NCBI RefSeq assembly: GCF_028716865.1
Contig: NZ_JAQUOY010000003.1
Span: forward strand, 62,001 to 126,000
DNA length: 64,000 nucleotides
Direction: 5' to 3'
Origin: Candidatus Methylomirabilis sp.
Lineage (GTDB): Bacteria; Methylomirabilota; Methylomirabilia; Methylomirabilales; Methylomirabilaceae
In this document: positions 27,791 through 35,835 of the stretch, piece after piece
Numbering within the stretch: the stretch's first letter is position 1
How the letters are laid out: every line of letters begins with the position of its first letter
Program-made: the position numbers and the translations under genes
Notes under the pieces: generated by a model
What the model was told of the DNA's origin: nothing
Databases searched by the model: none
What the model saw: only the letters and a program-made list of their open reading frames with translations

Positions 27791-28339
27791 ATGGCGCGAT
27801 CGATGTGCGGTGGACGATGGTGGCTGTTCTGTGGGGCTGCGGTGGTAGTATTGATGGTATCCGTGAGCTGGGCCGCGGATCCCTCGACGAGGCTCGGGTT
27901 TGTAGACCTTCAGTTGGTCATCTCGCAGTCGAAAGAGGGGCAGGCTGCGATGAATACGGTGAAGGCGGAGGCGGCCGAGAAACAGAAAGAGATCAGCGCG
28001 AAAGAGGCCGAGATCAAGCAGATGGATGCGGATCTCCAGAAGCAGGCATCCGCCCTGAGTGATGCCGCAAAGAAGGATAGAGAGGAAGAGATTCGACGCA
28101 AGTTGCGTGATCTCAAGCGAGTGACCGAGGATTTCAACCGTGACTTGGCCAAGCGGGAAAGCGAGATGGTGAACGATCTGCTCCGAGATCTCACGGTTGT
28201 GATTCGGGACTATGGCAAAGAAAAAGGGTTTACCCTTATTGTTGAGAAAGGGCAGAGCGGTGTCATCTACGGTAACGATGCGGCCGACCTTACCAAAGAG
28301 ATCCTGGAACGCTACAACACCCGTCGAACGAAAAAGTAG
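27791..28339 (+). CDS. skp: Periplasmic chaperone Skp/OmpH
   Basis: A holdase that carries unfolded outer-membrane proteins across the periplasm to BamA. The 182-residue protein has a signal peptide (to about residue 32, VSVSWAA) and then GFVDLQLVISQSKEGQAA, followed by a long charged coiled coil (about 50-120) forming the tentacles, and a closing GFTLIVEKGQSGVIYG typical of the OmpH family. AGGAGG precedes the ATG. It sits between bamA and lpxD, the classical position. Confidence 0.92.
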   Translation: MARSMCGGRWWLFCGAAVVVLMVSVSWAADPSTRLGFVDLQLVISQSKEGQAAMNTVKAEAAEKQKEISAKEAEIKQMDADLQKQASALSDAAKKDREEEIRRKLRDLKRVTEDFNRDLAKRESEMVNDLLRDLTVVIRDYGKEKGFTLIVEKGQSGVIYGNDAADLTKEILERYNTRRTKK

Positions 28340-28341
28340 TT

Positions 28342-29427
28342 GTGGCAATGCAACTGCGGGAACTGGCCGAAAAACTGAGGTGTCGGCTGGTAGGTAACGG
28401 TGAGATCGAGGTCAATCGTCTCGCTCCACTGCACGAGGCGGGCGAGGGAGACTTGGCCTTTGTCGCGAACGCCCGCGATTTGCCAAAGCTGGAAGCGAGC
28501 AAGGCCTCTGCCGTCATTGCACATGAGGGGAGCCCACCCTGCTCCAAGCCGGCGCTGCTGACGAACGATCCCTATCTCGCCTTTGTCCAAGCCCTCCGTC
28601 TTTTCTACACCCCGGACCGCCCAACTCGTGGCGTCCATCCATCCAGCATCGTGCAGGAGGGCGTATGTCTGGCAGAGGATGTCGCGATCGGGCCGCTTTC
28701 GGTCGTTGAGGCAGGCGTAACGATTGGCCAGAGAAGCATTGTGGGCGCCCAGGTCTATATCGGGAAGGGTACGCGTGTCGGCGTTGACTGTCGGTTCTAC
28801 CCGCAGGTCATGATCCGGGACGGCGTCGAGATCGGCGATCGAGTGATTATCCACAGCGGAGCGGTAATCGGGAGCGATGGCTTCGGGTATCGCAAGGACG
28901 GACAGGGAGTCCGTATCAAGATCCCACAGGTGGGACGGGTGATTCTCGAGGATGATGTGGAAATCGGCGCTAACGTCACGATCGATCGGGCGACGATGGG
29001 GACGACGCGGATCAAGCGTGGGACTAAGATCGACAATCTGGTCCAGATCGCACATAACGTTGTCGTGGGAGCGGATACGGTGATCGCGGCCCTGAGCGGC
29101 ATCTCCGGCAGTACCACGATCGGGGATCGGGTGACACTGGCCGGCCAGGTCGGGATTGCCGATCATGTCGAGATCGGCGATGATGTCACCGTGGGAGCGC
29201 AGGCTGGAGTCACCAAGAGCCTTCCGCCTGGGGGTGTCTTTCTGGGTTTTCCCGCCGTGCCACATCTCGAATTCAAGCGCAGCGTCGCCGCGGTAAATCG
29301 GATCCCTCAGCTCCTGATGGCCATCAAGCGCATTGAAGCGCGTCTAGCATCGTTAGAGGATACCATGAGGGAACGGAGGGAGGAGGCGCAGCCTTCTCAG
29401 CCAGCGTCCGAGGGGGGACCCCAGTGA
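28342..29427 (+). CDS. lpxD: UDP-3-O-acylglucosamine N-acyltransferase
   Basis: Adds the second acyl chain (N-linked) to UDP-3-O-acyl-glucosamine in lipid A synthesis, using acyl-ACP. The 361-residue protein has an N-terminal uridine-binding domain (to about residue 105), a left-handed beta-helix of hexapeptide repeats (about 110-310) including IHSGAVIGSDGFGY and NLVQIAHNVVVG with the catalytic His, and a C-terminal helix. The start may be GTG 28342 or ATG 28348; the ribosome site is weak for both. It overlaps fabZ by four bases. Confidence 0.94.
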   Translation: MAMQLRELAEKLRCRLVGNGEIEVNRLAPLHEAGEGDLAFVANARDLPKLEASKASAVIAHEGSPPCSKPALLTNDPYLAFVQALRLFYTPDRPTRGVHPSSIVQEGVCLAEDVAIGPLSVVEAGVTIGQRSIVGAQVYIGKGTRVGVDCRFYPQVMIRDGVEIGDRVIIHSGAVIGSDGFGYRKDGQGVRIKIPQVGRVILEDDVEIGANVTIDRATMGTTRIKRGTKIDNLVQIAHNVVVGADTVIAALSGISGSTTIGDRVTLAGQVGIADHVEIGDDVTVGAQAGVTKSLPPGGVFLGFPAVPHLEFKRSVAAVNRIPQLLMAIKRIEARLASLEDTMRERREEAQPSQPASEGGPQ

Positions 29428-29903
29428 TCGATATTCGACAGATTCAGGAGATGCTTCCCCACCGCTATCCTTTCCTTCTGGTCGATCGAATCCTTGAGAT
29501 CGAGCCCGGAAAGAGGGTAGTGGGGCTTAAGAACGTCACCATCAACGAGGCGTTCTTTCAGGGCCACTTTCCAGGGCAGCCGATTATGCCTGGCGTGCTG
29601 GTGATTGAGGCGATGGCGCAGGTCGGAGGGGTCCTGCTGATGCGGACGATGAACGTGAGCGCCGAAAAGAAACTCCTGTATTTTACCGGCATCGACCGGG
29701 CCAGGTTTCGCAGGCCTGTGCTGCCGGGTGATCAGGTGAGATTCGAGATCGAACTGCTTCAACTCAGGAGCCGCACCTGTCGAATGCACGCCAGAGCCTT
29801 CGTGCAGGACAAGCTGACTGCGGAGGCTGAGTTGACGTGTATGGTCGTTGACCGGGAAACGCCGAACCTGCCTCCAGGTGTTCCCGTCGTAATGGAAGAA
29901 TAA
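29424..29903 (+). CDS. fabZ: 3-hydroxyacyl-ACP dehydratase FabZ
   Basis: Dehydrates beta-hydroxyacyl-ACP in fatty acid elongation and competes with LpxA for the same pool, which explains its place among lpx genes. The 159-residue hot-dog protein has LPHRYPFLLVDR and GHFPGQPIMPGVLVIEAMAQ, with the catalytic His and Glu. It starts at GTG 29424, overlapping the lpxD stop, and its own stop overlaps the lpxA ATG by one base. Confidence 0.95.
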   Translation: MIDIRQIQEMLPHRYPFLLVDRILEIEPGKRVVGLKNVTINEAFFQGHFPGQPIMPGVLVIEAMAQVGGVLLMRTMNVSAEKKLLYFTGIDRARFRRPVLPGDQVRFEIELLQLRSRTCRMHARAFVQDKLTAEAELTCMVVDRETPNLPPGVPVVMEE

Positions 29904-30679
29904 TGGTACGGATTCATCCGTCAGCGGTTGTTGCGCCGGAGGCTACGCTCGCATCGGACTGTACCATTGGCGCCTTTTCGGTCATCGGTCCTGATGTCAC
30001 TGTGGGATCCGGGACCGTCATCGGCTCGCATACCCTTATCGAGGGGATCACAGAGATTGGGGAACGGTGTCAGATCTTCTCTCACGTCGTCCTTGGCGCG
30101 GCGCCCCAGATCTTCCAGGACAGAAGCGAGAAGACCAGACTGGTGATCAGCGATGAGACAGTCATCCGGGAGTTCGCCTCGGTCCATCGCGGCTCTTCGA
30201 AAGGCAGGGGTACCACGGTGCTGGGGCACCGGAATTACATCATGGCCTATGCGCACATCGCACACGATTGCCTCTTACGCGATGACGTCGTGGTCGCCAG
30301 CCAAGCTGGGCTGGCCGGCCACGTTGAGGTCGAAGATCGAGTAGTTATCGGCGGGCAGGCAGGGATCCATCAGTTCGTCCGTATCGGACAATATGCCATG
30401 GTTGGTGCCTGCTCCGCGGTACTGCAGGACATCCCGCCCTTTCTCAAGGCGCAGGGGAACCGGGCCAAGTGCTACGGTTTAAATACGGTCGGGCTTCGCC
30501 GCCATGGCGTCTGCCAGGAGACGATCCTTCGCCTCAAGCAAGCCTATCGATTGCTTTTCCTTTCCAACCTGAACACGTCCCAGGCCCTGGAGAGGATTGC
30601 GTCGGAGGTGAGCTCCTGTCCGGAGATCGAACACCTGATGCACTTCATCAAGTTATCGGCCAGAGGGATAGCACGATAA
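29903..30679 (+). CDS. lpxA: UDP-N-acetylglucosamine O-acyltransferase
   Basis: Catalyses the first committed acylation of lipid A synthesis. The 258-residue protein is a left-handed beta-helix with hexapeptide repeats and the catalytic His in YAHIAHDCLL; GVCQETILRLKQAYRLLF is the C-terminal helical region. Length matches E. coli LpxA (262). Whether it makes an O- or N-linked chain (the GlcNAc versus GlcNAc3N question) cannot be read from the sequence by eye, but a Gfo/Idh oxidoreductase two genes downstream makes it worth asking. Confidence 0.94.
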   Translation: MVRIHPSAVVAPEATLASDCTIGAFSVIGPDVTVGSGTVIGSHTLIEGITEIGERCQIFSHVVLGAAPQIFQDRSEKTRLVISDETVIREFASVHRGSSKGRGTTVLGHRNYIMAYAHIAHDCLLRDDVVVASQAGLAGHVEVEDRVVIGGQAGIHQFVRIGQYAMVGACSAVLQDIPPFLKAQGNRAKCYGLNTVGLRRHGVCQETILRLKQAYRLLFLSNLNTSQALERIASEVSSCPEIEHLMHFIKLSARGIAR

Positions 30680-30688
30680 AAGCGTATA

Positions 30689-30711
30689 GCGTGCAGCGTC
30701 ACGCCGCACGC
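30689..30711. repeat. Short palindrome, GCGTGC/GCACGC family (copy 1)
   Basis: GCGTGCAGCGT and ACGCCGCACGC form a near-perfect 11-bp dyad around one central base, in the lpxA-lpxI gap. The 15-mer CACGCCGCACGCAAT (30700-30714) recurs before waaA at 34526-34540. Confidence 0.6.
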
Positions 30712-30743
30712 AATAAACGCGATTCACCGCGAATCGGATTGTA

Positions 30744-31544
30744 ATGGAACGTCTGGGGATTATAGCCGGCGGAGGCCCGCTTCCGGTCGTAGCGGCTCGG
30801 GAGGCGCGTATGCAGGGGTTCAAGGTTGTGGCGGTAGCTCTCGAAGAGGCTGCCTCTGCCGACCTGGCCAATGAGGTGGATGCGTTCTGTTGGGTGGGAG
30901 CCGGACAGCTTGGCCGGTTGATCGCAGCGCTGAAGCGTGAGAAGGTGACGGATGCTGTGATGCTCGGGAAGATCCCGCTCGACCTCATCTTCTCGCGCGT
31001 GAAGACCGATCTGGATGGCCTGCTATTCTATCTGAAGCTCAAAGATCGACGCGGCGATACGATCCTTGCGGGCGTAGGCGATCGGTTAATGCAGGAAGGG
31101 ATTACCCTGCATGATTGCCGGCGGTATCTTTCTTCGGTGGTATTGCGGAAGGGGCTGCTGACGGCGCGAACGCCAAGTTCCTCGGAACAGCAAGATATCA
31201 GCTTTGGCAGAGAACTTGCCCGAACCATCGCGCAGTTGCGCATCGGCCAAACTGTCGTAGTGAAACGCCGCACTGTTCTTGCAATAGAGGCGATCGAGGG
31301 TACTGATGCCGCCATTCGCCGCGGCGGCCAACTCGGGAATGGGGGAGTGGTGGTCGTCAAGGTTGGGCGTCCCGACCAAGATATGCGCTTCGATCTTCCG
31401 GTCATCGGGTCGGAGACCATGGTGGCCCTTGAAGATGCGGGTGCGACCGCGCTGGCCCTGGATGCAGATCATACCTTGATGCTCGATCGGGAGAAGGTCG
31501 TGGCGGCTGCTAACCGGCTTGGCCTGGCGATTGTAGCAGATTAG
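30744..31544 (+). CDS. lpxI: UDP-2,3-diacylglucosamine diphosphatase LpxI
   Basis: Hydrolyses UDP-2,3-diacylglucosamine to lipid X, in place of LpxH. The 266-residue protein starts ERLGIIAGGGPLPVVAAREA, the DUF1009/LpxI N-terminus, and contains DGLLFYLKLKDRRGDTILAG and the end portion VGRPDQDMRFDLPVIGS, all characteristic. It lies between lpxA and lpxB, in pathway order apart from the oxidoreductase. The intergenic palindrome before it may affect its expression. Confidence 0.93.
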   Translation: MERLGIIAGGGPLPVVAAREARMQGFKVVAVALEEAASADLANEVDAFCWVGAGQLGRLIAALKREKVTDAVMLGKIPLDLIFSRVKTDLDGLLFYLKLKDRRGDTILAGVGDRLMQEGITLHDCRRYLSSVVLRKGLLTARTPSSSEQQDISFGRELARTIAQLRIGQTVVVKRRTVLAIEAIEGTDAAIRRGGQLGNGGVVVVKVGRPDQDMRFDLPVIGSETMVALEDAGATALALDADHTLMLDREKVVAAANRLGLAIVAD

Positions 31545-31561
31545 CAGCAGGACGGCGATCG

Positions 31562-31597
31562 GCCATCAGCCATCAGCTAGAGCTGACGGCTGATGGC
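31562..31597. repeat. Near-perfect 17-bp palindrome before Gfo/Idh gene
   Basis: GCCATCAGCCATCAGCT (31562-31578) and AGCTGACGGCTGATGGC (31581-31597) pair at 16 of 17 positions around two bases. No T-tract follows, so it is not a standard terminator. It probably belongs to a dispersed intergenic repeat family. Confidence 0.65.
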
Positions 31598-31643
31598 TGA
31601 CAGCTTCCCCGATGAGGCTGATGAGAGGTGGGACGGATCTGGC

Positions 31644-32588
31644 ATGAATAACGGAAAGCCAATTCGAGTCGGTGTGGTGGGTGTCGGCTATGTGGGACAC
31701 CACCATGCCAGGATCTATTCGGAGCTTCAGGGCGTTGAACTGGTCGGGGTGGTCGATATTAACGAGACTCGCCTGCAGGAGTTGGGGGCGCGGTACCGGA
31801 TCCAATTATGCCGCGATTATCGCGATCTGCTGGAACGTGTCGATGCCGTCAGCGTGGCGGTGCCGACCCTGCTGCACTATCCGATCGCCAAGGAATTTCT
31901 GGAGCATGGGGTAGACGTCCTGGTAGAGAAACCGATCGCGCAGTCCCTCGCGCAGGCCGACGAGCTGGTTGAAATTGCCGGGGTTGGCGATCGAATATTC
32001 CAGGTTGGTCATATCGAGCGATTCAACGGCGCGGTCAAGGCGCTCGAGACTATCGTGAGAAGTCCGGGTTTCATCGAATGCCACCGTCTTGGCCCTTTCG
32101 CCGACCGCAACACGGATGTTGATGTCGTTCTCGACTTGATGATCCATGACATTGATATCGTACTGAATCTGATCAAGTCGCCTGTCACCGCCGTCACGGC
32201 TGTCGGTGTTCCGGTGATCTCCGATCAGGTGGACATCGCGAATGCGCGACTCCAGTTTGAGTCGGGGTGTGTCGCGAACCTGACCGCCAGCCGGGTGAGC
32301 GTCGAGCGGGTCCGGCGGATACGCATCTTTCAGCGTGACACCTTCATCTCCCTTGACTACTCCCAGCAGGAGATTGAAGTCTATCATCGCATTCCGGGGG
32401 CGGATCCAGCCGCCGCAACCACCCCCACGATCGTGAAGGAAGATATTCCCATTGATAAAGCGGAGCCGCTTCGCGTCGAGCTTGAGAGCTTTGTCGAGTG
32501 CGTCCGAGCCAGAAAAAGACCTTTAGTTTCAGGAGAGGACGGTCGGGACGCCTTGAAAGTGGCCTCTCAGATTGTGGAGCGACTGTAG
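31644..32588 (+). CDS. Gfo/Idh/MocA-family NAD(P)-dependent oxidoreductase
   Basis: A 314-residue sugar oxidoreductase. The Rossmann motif GVVGVGYVGHHHA lies at residues 9-21, VEKPIAQSLAQADELV is the EKP catalytic-lysine segment, and HIERFNGAVKALE with LDLMIHDIDIVLNL completes the C-terminal alpha/beta domain with the conserved HD pair. It is embedded between lpxI and lpxB, five bases before lpxB, so a role in lipid A sugar modification is likely. GnnA, which oxidises UDP-GlcNAc on the way to the diamino sugar of some lipid A types, belongs to this superfamily, but its partner aminotransferase GnnB is not seen here. ATG 31644 gives the family start. Confidence 0.85.
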   Translation: MNNGKPIRVGVVGVGYVGHHHARIYSELQGVELVGVVDINETRLQELGARYRIQLCRDYRDLLERVDAVSVAVPTLLHYPIAKEFLEHGVDVLVEKPIAQSLAQADELVEIAGVGDRIFQVGHIERFNGAVKALETIVRSPGFIECHRLGPFADRNTDVDVVLDLMIHDIDIVLNLIKSPVTAVTAVGVPVISDQVDIANARLQFESGCVANLTASRVSVERVRRIRIFQRDTFISLDYSQQEIEVYHRIPGADPAAATTPTIVKEDIPIDKAEPLRVELESFVECVRARKRPLVSGEDGRDALKVASQIVERL

Positions 32589-32593
32589 GCCAG

Positions 32594-33766
32594 ATGCGAG
32601 ATGGCCGAATTTTGATCGTCGCAGGGGAGACCTCAGGAGACCTGCATGCCGCCGATGTGGTTGCTGAGTTGCGGCGACGCGCTCCGCACCTGACTATAGA
32701 GGGAATTGGGGGAGATCGGATGCGCCAGGCGGGTGTCCGTCTTTATGCGCATGCAGACGATCTGGCGGTGGTCGGCCTCATCGAGGTTGCCGCCCGGCTC
32801 CCTGCTATCTGGCGGGCGTACCGGAGTATGATCCGGTACTTGCGCGACAGACGCCCTGATCTGGTGATCCTTGTGGACTTTCCGGATTTCAACCTGAAGC
32901 TCGCCCGCCGGGCATTTCGACTTGGCATCCCCGTCGTTTACTTCATCAGTCCGCAGGTGTGGGCTTGGCGTGCCGGCCGGGTACGGTCGATTGCGAAGTA
33001 TATCCGACGCCTCCTGGTCATCTTTCCCTTTGAGGAAGGGTTCTATCGCGAAAGAGGGGTCGAGGCGTTGTATGTCGGTTACCCGCTTCTGGAGCGGTTG
33101 ACATCTTCACCGTCAATGGATGAGGCGCGGCGCCGCCTGGAGTTGGATGGGGCGGCCCCAGTGTTGGGGCTCTTGCCGGGCAGTCGCGTGGGTGAGCTCA
33201 CGCGGCATCTACCCCTTTTGCTCAGATCGATCAGGCCGCTGATGGTTGAGCTGCCTGATCTTCGCGTCATCATCGCTGCGGCCGACGGTCTTCCCCTCGA
33301 CCTCATCGGATCCTATGTGAATCAAGCGGCTGTCCCGGTGAGAGTGGTACAGGGGCGGACCTATGAGGTCATGGCTGCCTCGGACCTGATCCTTGCGGCT
33401 TCTGGCACCGCGACCCTGGAGGCGGCCATCATCGGTACCCCGATGGTGATCGTGTATCGTCTCGCATTTCTCTCGTGGCTGCTGGGCCGTGTATTGATCA
33501 GGGTTCCGTACATCGGCATGGTGAATCTGGTGGCGGGAAGACGAGTTGTGCCTGAGCTGATCCAATTTCACGCGACGCCGGAGCGGATCGCTGATGAAGC
33601 GCGCCGGCTGCTCCTGTCGGCAGAGCAACGCCTCCGGATGCGGCAGGAACTCCAGCAGGTGCGTAATCGATTGGGGCCGCCGGGCGCCCTGGGTCGGACG
33701 GTAGATGCTATCCTTGAGTGCTTGCAGTCCGACGCTGGGGAGGAGATGGCGGTCCAGAGAGGGTAA
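32594..33766 (+). CDS. lpxB: Lipid-A-disaccharide synthase
   Basis: A GT19 glycosyltransferase that joins lipid X to UDP-diacylglucosamine at the inner membrane. The 390-residue protein begins ILIVAGETSGDLHAADVVAEL and has VDFPDFNLKLA, YFISPQVWAWRAGR and ASGTATLEAAIIGTPMVIVY, all diagnostic. ATG 32594 follows the oxidoreductase stop by five bases; an upstream in-frame extension would lie inside that gene. The stop TAA shares its last A with the next ATG. Confidence 0.95.
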   Translation: MRDGRILIVAGETSGDLHAADVVAELRRRAPHLTIEGIGGDRMRQAGVRLYAHADDLAVVGLIEVAARLPAIWRAYRSMIRYLRDRRPDLVILVDFPDFNLKLARRAFRLGIPVVYFISPQVWAWRAGRVRSIAKYIRRLLVIFPFEEGFYRERGVEALYVGYPLLERLTSSPSMDEARRRLELDGAAPVLGLLPGSRVGELTRHLPLLLRSIRPLMVELPDLRVIIAAADGLPLDLIGSYVNQAAVPVRVVQGRTYEVMAASDLILAASGTATLEAAIIGTPMVIVYRLAFLSWLLGRVLIRVPYIGMVNLVAGRRVVPELIQFHATPERIADEARRLLLSAEQRLRMRQELQQVRNRLGPPGALGRTVDAILECLQSDAGEEMAVQRG

Positions 33767-34461
33767 TGGGGAAGTCATCCTTTTCCCGAGCGGTCGCTGC
33801 GCTCAGGGAAGATCGCCGTATTCTGCGTATTGTCCCATGGCTTGCTGCGAGGCTCATGCAATGCCTCTTTCGACTGCTTCGTGTTATTCATGTGGGCCGT
33901 GCGTACCCGGAAAGCTGCTGGGCAAAGGGAGAGCGAATCATCGTGGTCTTCTGGCACGGCCGGCTCCTGATGATGCCCTTTGTCTATCCCGGGAAACCTG
34001 GAGCGCTCCTCGTCAGTCAGCATCGGGATGGGGAGTATTTCAGCAGAATTGCCACGATTCTCGGGTTCGAGGTGATTCGAGGCTCAGCAACACGGGGCGG
34101 CATGCGCGCCCTCAAGCAGATGATTCGCGCCATCAAAGGAGGGCTGAATCTGGTTGTCACCCCGGATGGCCCAAAGGGACCGCGAGCAAAGGTCAGACTC
34201 GGCGTCATCGAGGTAGCGAAGCTGACAGGGGCTCCCATTGTGCCGGTGAGCTTTAGCGCGTCGCGACGCCGATTCCTGAGGAGTTGGGACGCCTTCCTCG
34301 TGCCGGTTCCGTTCTCCCGCGCCGTGTATATCTGGGGAGAACCGATGTATGTTCCTCTGACGACGACCAAGGATGAGATGGCAAAGCATCAGGAAGCCCT
34401 CGAGGAGCGCCTCGATCTGCTCACGATGAAAGCCGACGATTACTTTAGGGCGGATCTGTAA
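33766..34461 (+). CDS. DUF374-type lysophospholipid acyltransferase family protein
   Basis: A 231-residue inner-membrane-associated acyltransferase of the PlsC/LPLAT superfamily. It has FWHGRLLMMPFVYP (acyltransferase block with His), SQHRDGEYFSRIATILGFEV, RGSATRGGMRAL, TPDGPKGPRAKVRLGVIEVA and APIVPVSFSAS, the DUF374 pattern. In some Gram-negatives such genes next to lpxB or waaA are suspected secondary acyltransferases, but I know of no firm substrate. It could supply an acyl chain of lipid A not made by the LpxL homolog downstream. It overlaps lpxB by one base. Confidence 0.82.
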   Translation: MGKSSFSRAVAALREDRRILRIVPWLAARLMQCLFRLLRVIHVGRAYPESCWAKGERIIVVFWHGRLLMMPFVYPGKPGALLVSQHRDGEYFSRIATILGFEVIRGSATRGGMRALKQMIRAIKGGLNLVVTPDGPKGPRAKVRLGVIEVAKLTGAPIVPVSFSASRRRFLRSWDAFLVPVPFSRAVYIWGEPMYVPLTTTKDEMAKHQEALEERLDLLTMKADDYFRADL

Positions 34462-34476
34462 CTACCGGTACGTATG

Positions 34477-34546
34477 GCGTCTATTGCGTGTCTTGCGTCT
34501 CAGGCAGTGCCACAACAACGCAATCCACGCCGCACGCAATGAGCGC
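34477..34546. repeat. Short palindrome family, TATTGCGTG/CACGCAAT (copy 2)
   Basis: CTATTGCGTG...TTGCGT (34480-34498) opposes ACGCAATCCACGCCGCACGCAATGAGCGC (34518-34546), within the 87-base gap before waaA. It shares CACGCCGCACGCAAT with the lpxA-lpxI gap. Confidence 0.55.
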
Positions 34547-34548
34547 AT

Positions 34549-35835
34549 ATGTATTCTGCCTACTCCCTTCTGCTGACCATCGTTCTGCTTGCCTGGGCAC
34601 CCTCTGTCCTTTTGAGGGCCCTTCGATACCCCCGCTACAGGGAAGGATGGCGGGAGCGTCTGGGTTGTTACCCTGAAGCCCTGGTCTCGCGGCTTCACGC
34701 GGTTCGACCTGTCTGGATACATGCCGTCTCGGTGGGGGAGGTCGGCGCTGCCTCCATCCTGGCTCATCTCTGGACAGCTCGACGGCCAGTGCTACCGCTT
34801 CTGGTCTCGACGGTAACCGGAACCGGACGAGAGGTTGCTAGACGAACGTTTCCGCAGGCGGCGGCAGTGGTGTACTTTCCGATCGATCTCCCGATGGCCG
34901 TTCATCGAACTCTGGCCACTGTGAGACCCCGACTCATCCTCCTGACGGAGACGGAAATCTGGCCAAATTTCCTCCACAAATGTGCTGCTTCGAAGGTTCC
35001 GGTTGCTATCATCAATGGTCGGATATCTGCGCGCTCGTTTGCACGCTACTGCCTCGTCCGACCCTTTATCCGCCGGATTCTTCAGTGCGTTGATCTCTTT
35101 TGTATGCAAACCGACACAGACGCCGAGCGGATTCTTGCGCTGGGCGCCAGTCCTGAGCGAGTGCATGTAGTGGGCAATCTCAAGTTCGATGCAGCCTCCC
35201 CCGCTGATGCCTCATCGCTTGCCGAGCAGTGGCGTCGGGAGCTTCACATCGAAGTCGAGCGGCCGGTTTTGGTGGCAGGAAGCACCCATGCAGGCGAGGA
35301 GGAGGTGTTGCTCCAGGTCTTTCGCCGTCTGCGCAGCGAGTTTCCGGATCTTCTGCTGATCCTGGCGCCACGTCATCCCGAGCGGGTGGCCCAGGTGGAG
35401 ACGGTAGTGGTCGGCCAAGGACTCACCGCAGTGAGACGGAGCGCCTTCGCTCAAGAAAGGGATGGCGCAAAGGAGGTGATCCTCGTGGACACCGTCGGTG
35501 AGTTGTCGACGCTGTACGCGGTGGGGAGCATCAGCTTTGTCGGAGGGAGCCTCGTACCCAGAGGCGGCCACAACCTGCTTGAGCCGGCTCTGCACGGTTG
35601 CCCGGTTCTGTTCGGTCCCCATATGGAGAATTTCATTGAGGCGAGTGCGTACTTTGTCGAGCAGGGGGCGGCTATCCAGGTCGGCGATGCAGCGGACCTC
35701 AACCGACAGCTTGCCCGACTCCTGCGCGATCCTGCCGCCAGGGAGAAGATGGGTCAAGCGGCAATGGCAGCTTTAGCAGCCCATCAGGGCGCGTGCGAGC
35801 GGACAGTGGCCCTTCTGGAGCGGCTCGTGTTGTGA
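34549..35835 (+). CDS. waaA: 3-deoxy-D-manno-octulosonic acid (Kdo) transferase
   Basis: Transfers Kdo from CMP-Kdo to lipid IVA. The 428-residue GT30/GT-B protein has an N-terminal membrane anchor (about 5-22), GWRERLGCYP, PVWIHAVSVGEVGAASILAH, LTETEIWPNFLHKCA, and in the C-terminal half ILAPRHPERV and VGGSLVPRGGHNLLEPA. These are classic WaaA/KdtA blocks. It could be mono- or bifunctional. Its stop overlaps the GTG start of lpxK (GTGA). Confidence 0.95.
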   Translation: MYSAYSLLLTIVLLAWAPSVLLRALRYPRYREGWRERLGCYPEALVSRLHAVRPVWIHAVSVGEVGAASILAHLWTARRPVLPLLVSTVTGTGREVARRTFPQAAAVVYFPIDLPMAVHRTLATVRPRLILLTETEIWPNFLHKCAASKVPVAIINGRISARSFARYCLVRPFIRRILQCVDLFCMQTDTDAERILALGASPERVHVVGNLKFDAASPADASSLAEQWRRELHIEVERPVLVAGSTHAGEEEVLLQVFRRLRSEFPDLLLILAPRHPERVAQVETVVVGQGLTAVRRSAFAQERDGAKEVILVDTVGELSTLYAVGSISFVGGSLVPRGGHNLLEPALHGCPVLFGPHMENFIEASAYFVEQGAAIQVGDAADLNRQLARLLRDPAAREKMGQAAMAALAAHQGACERTVALLERLVL

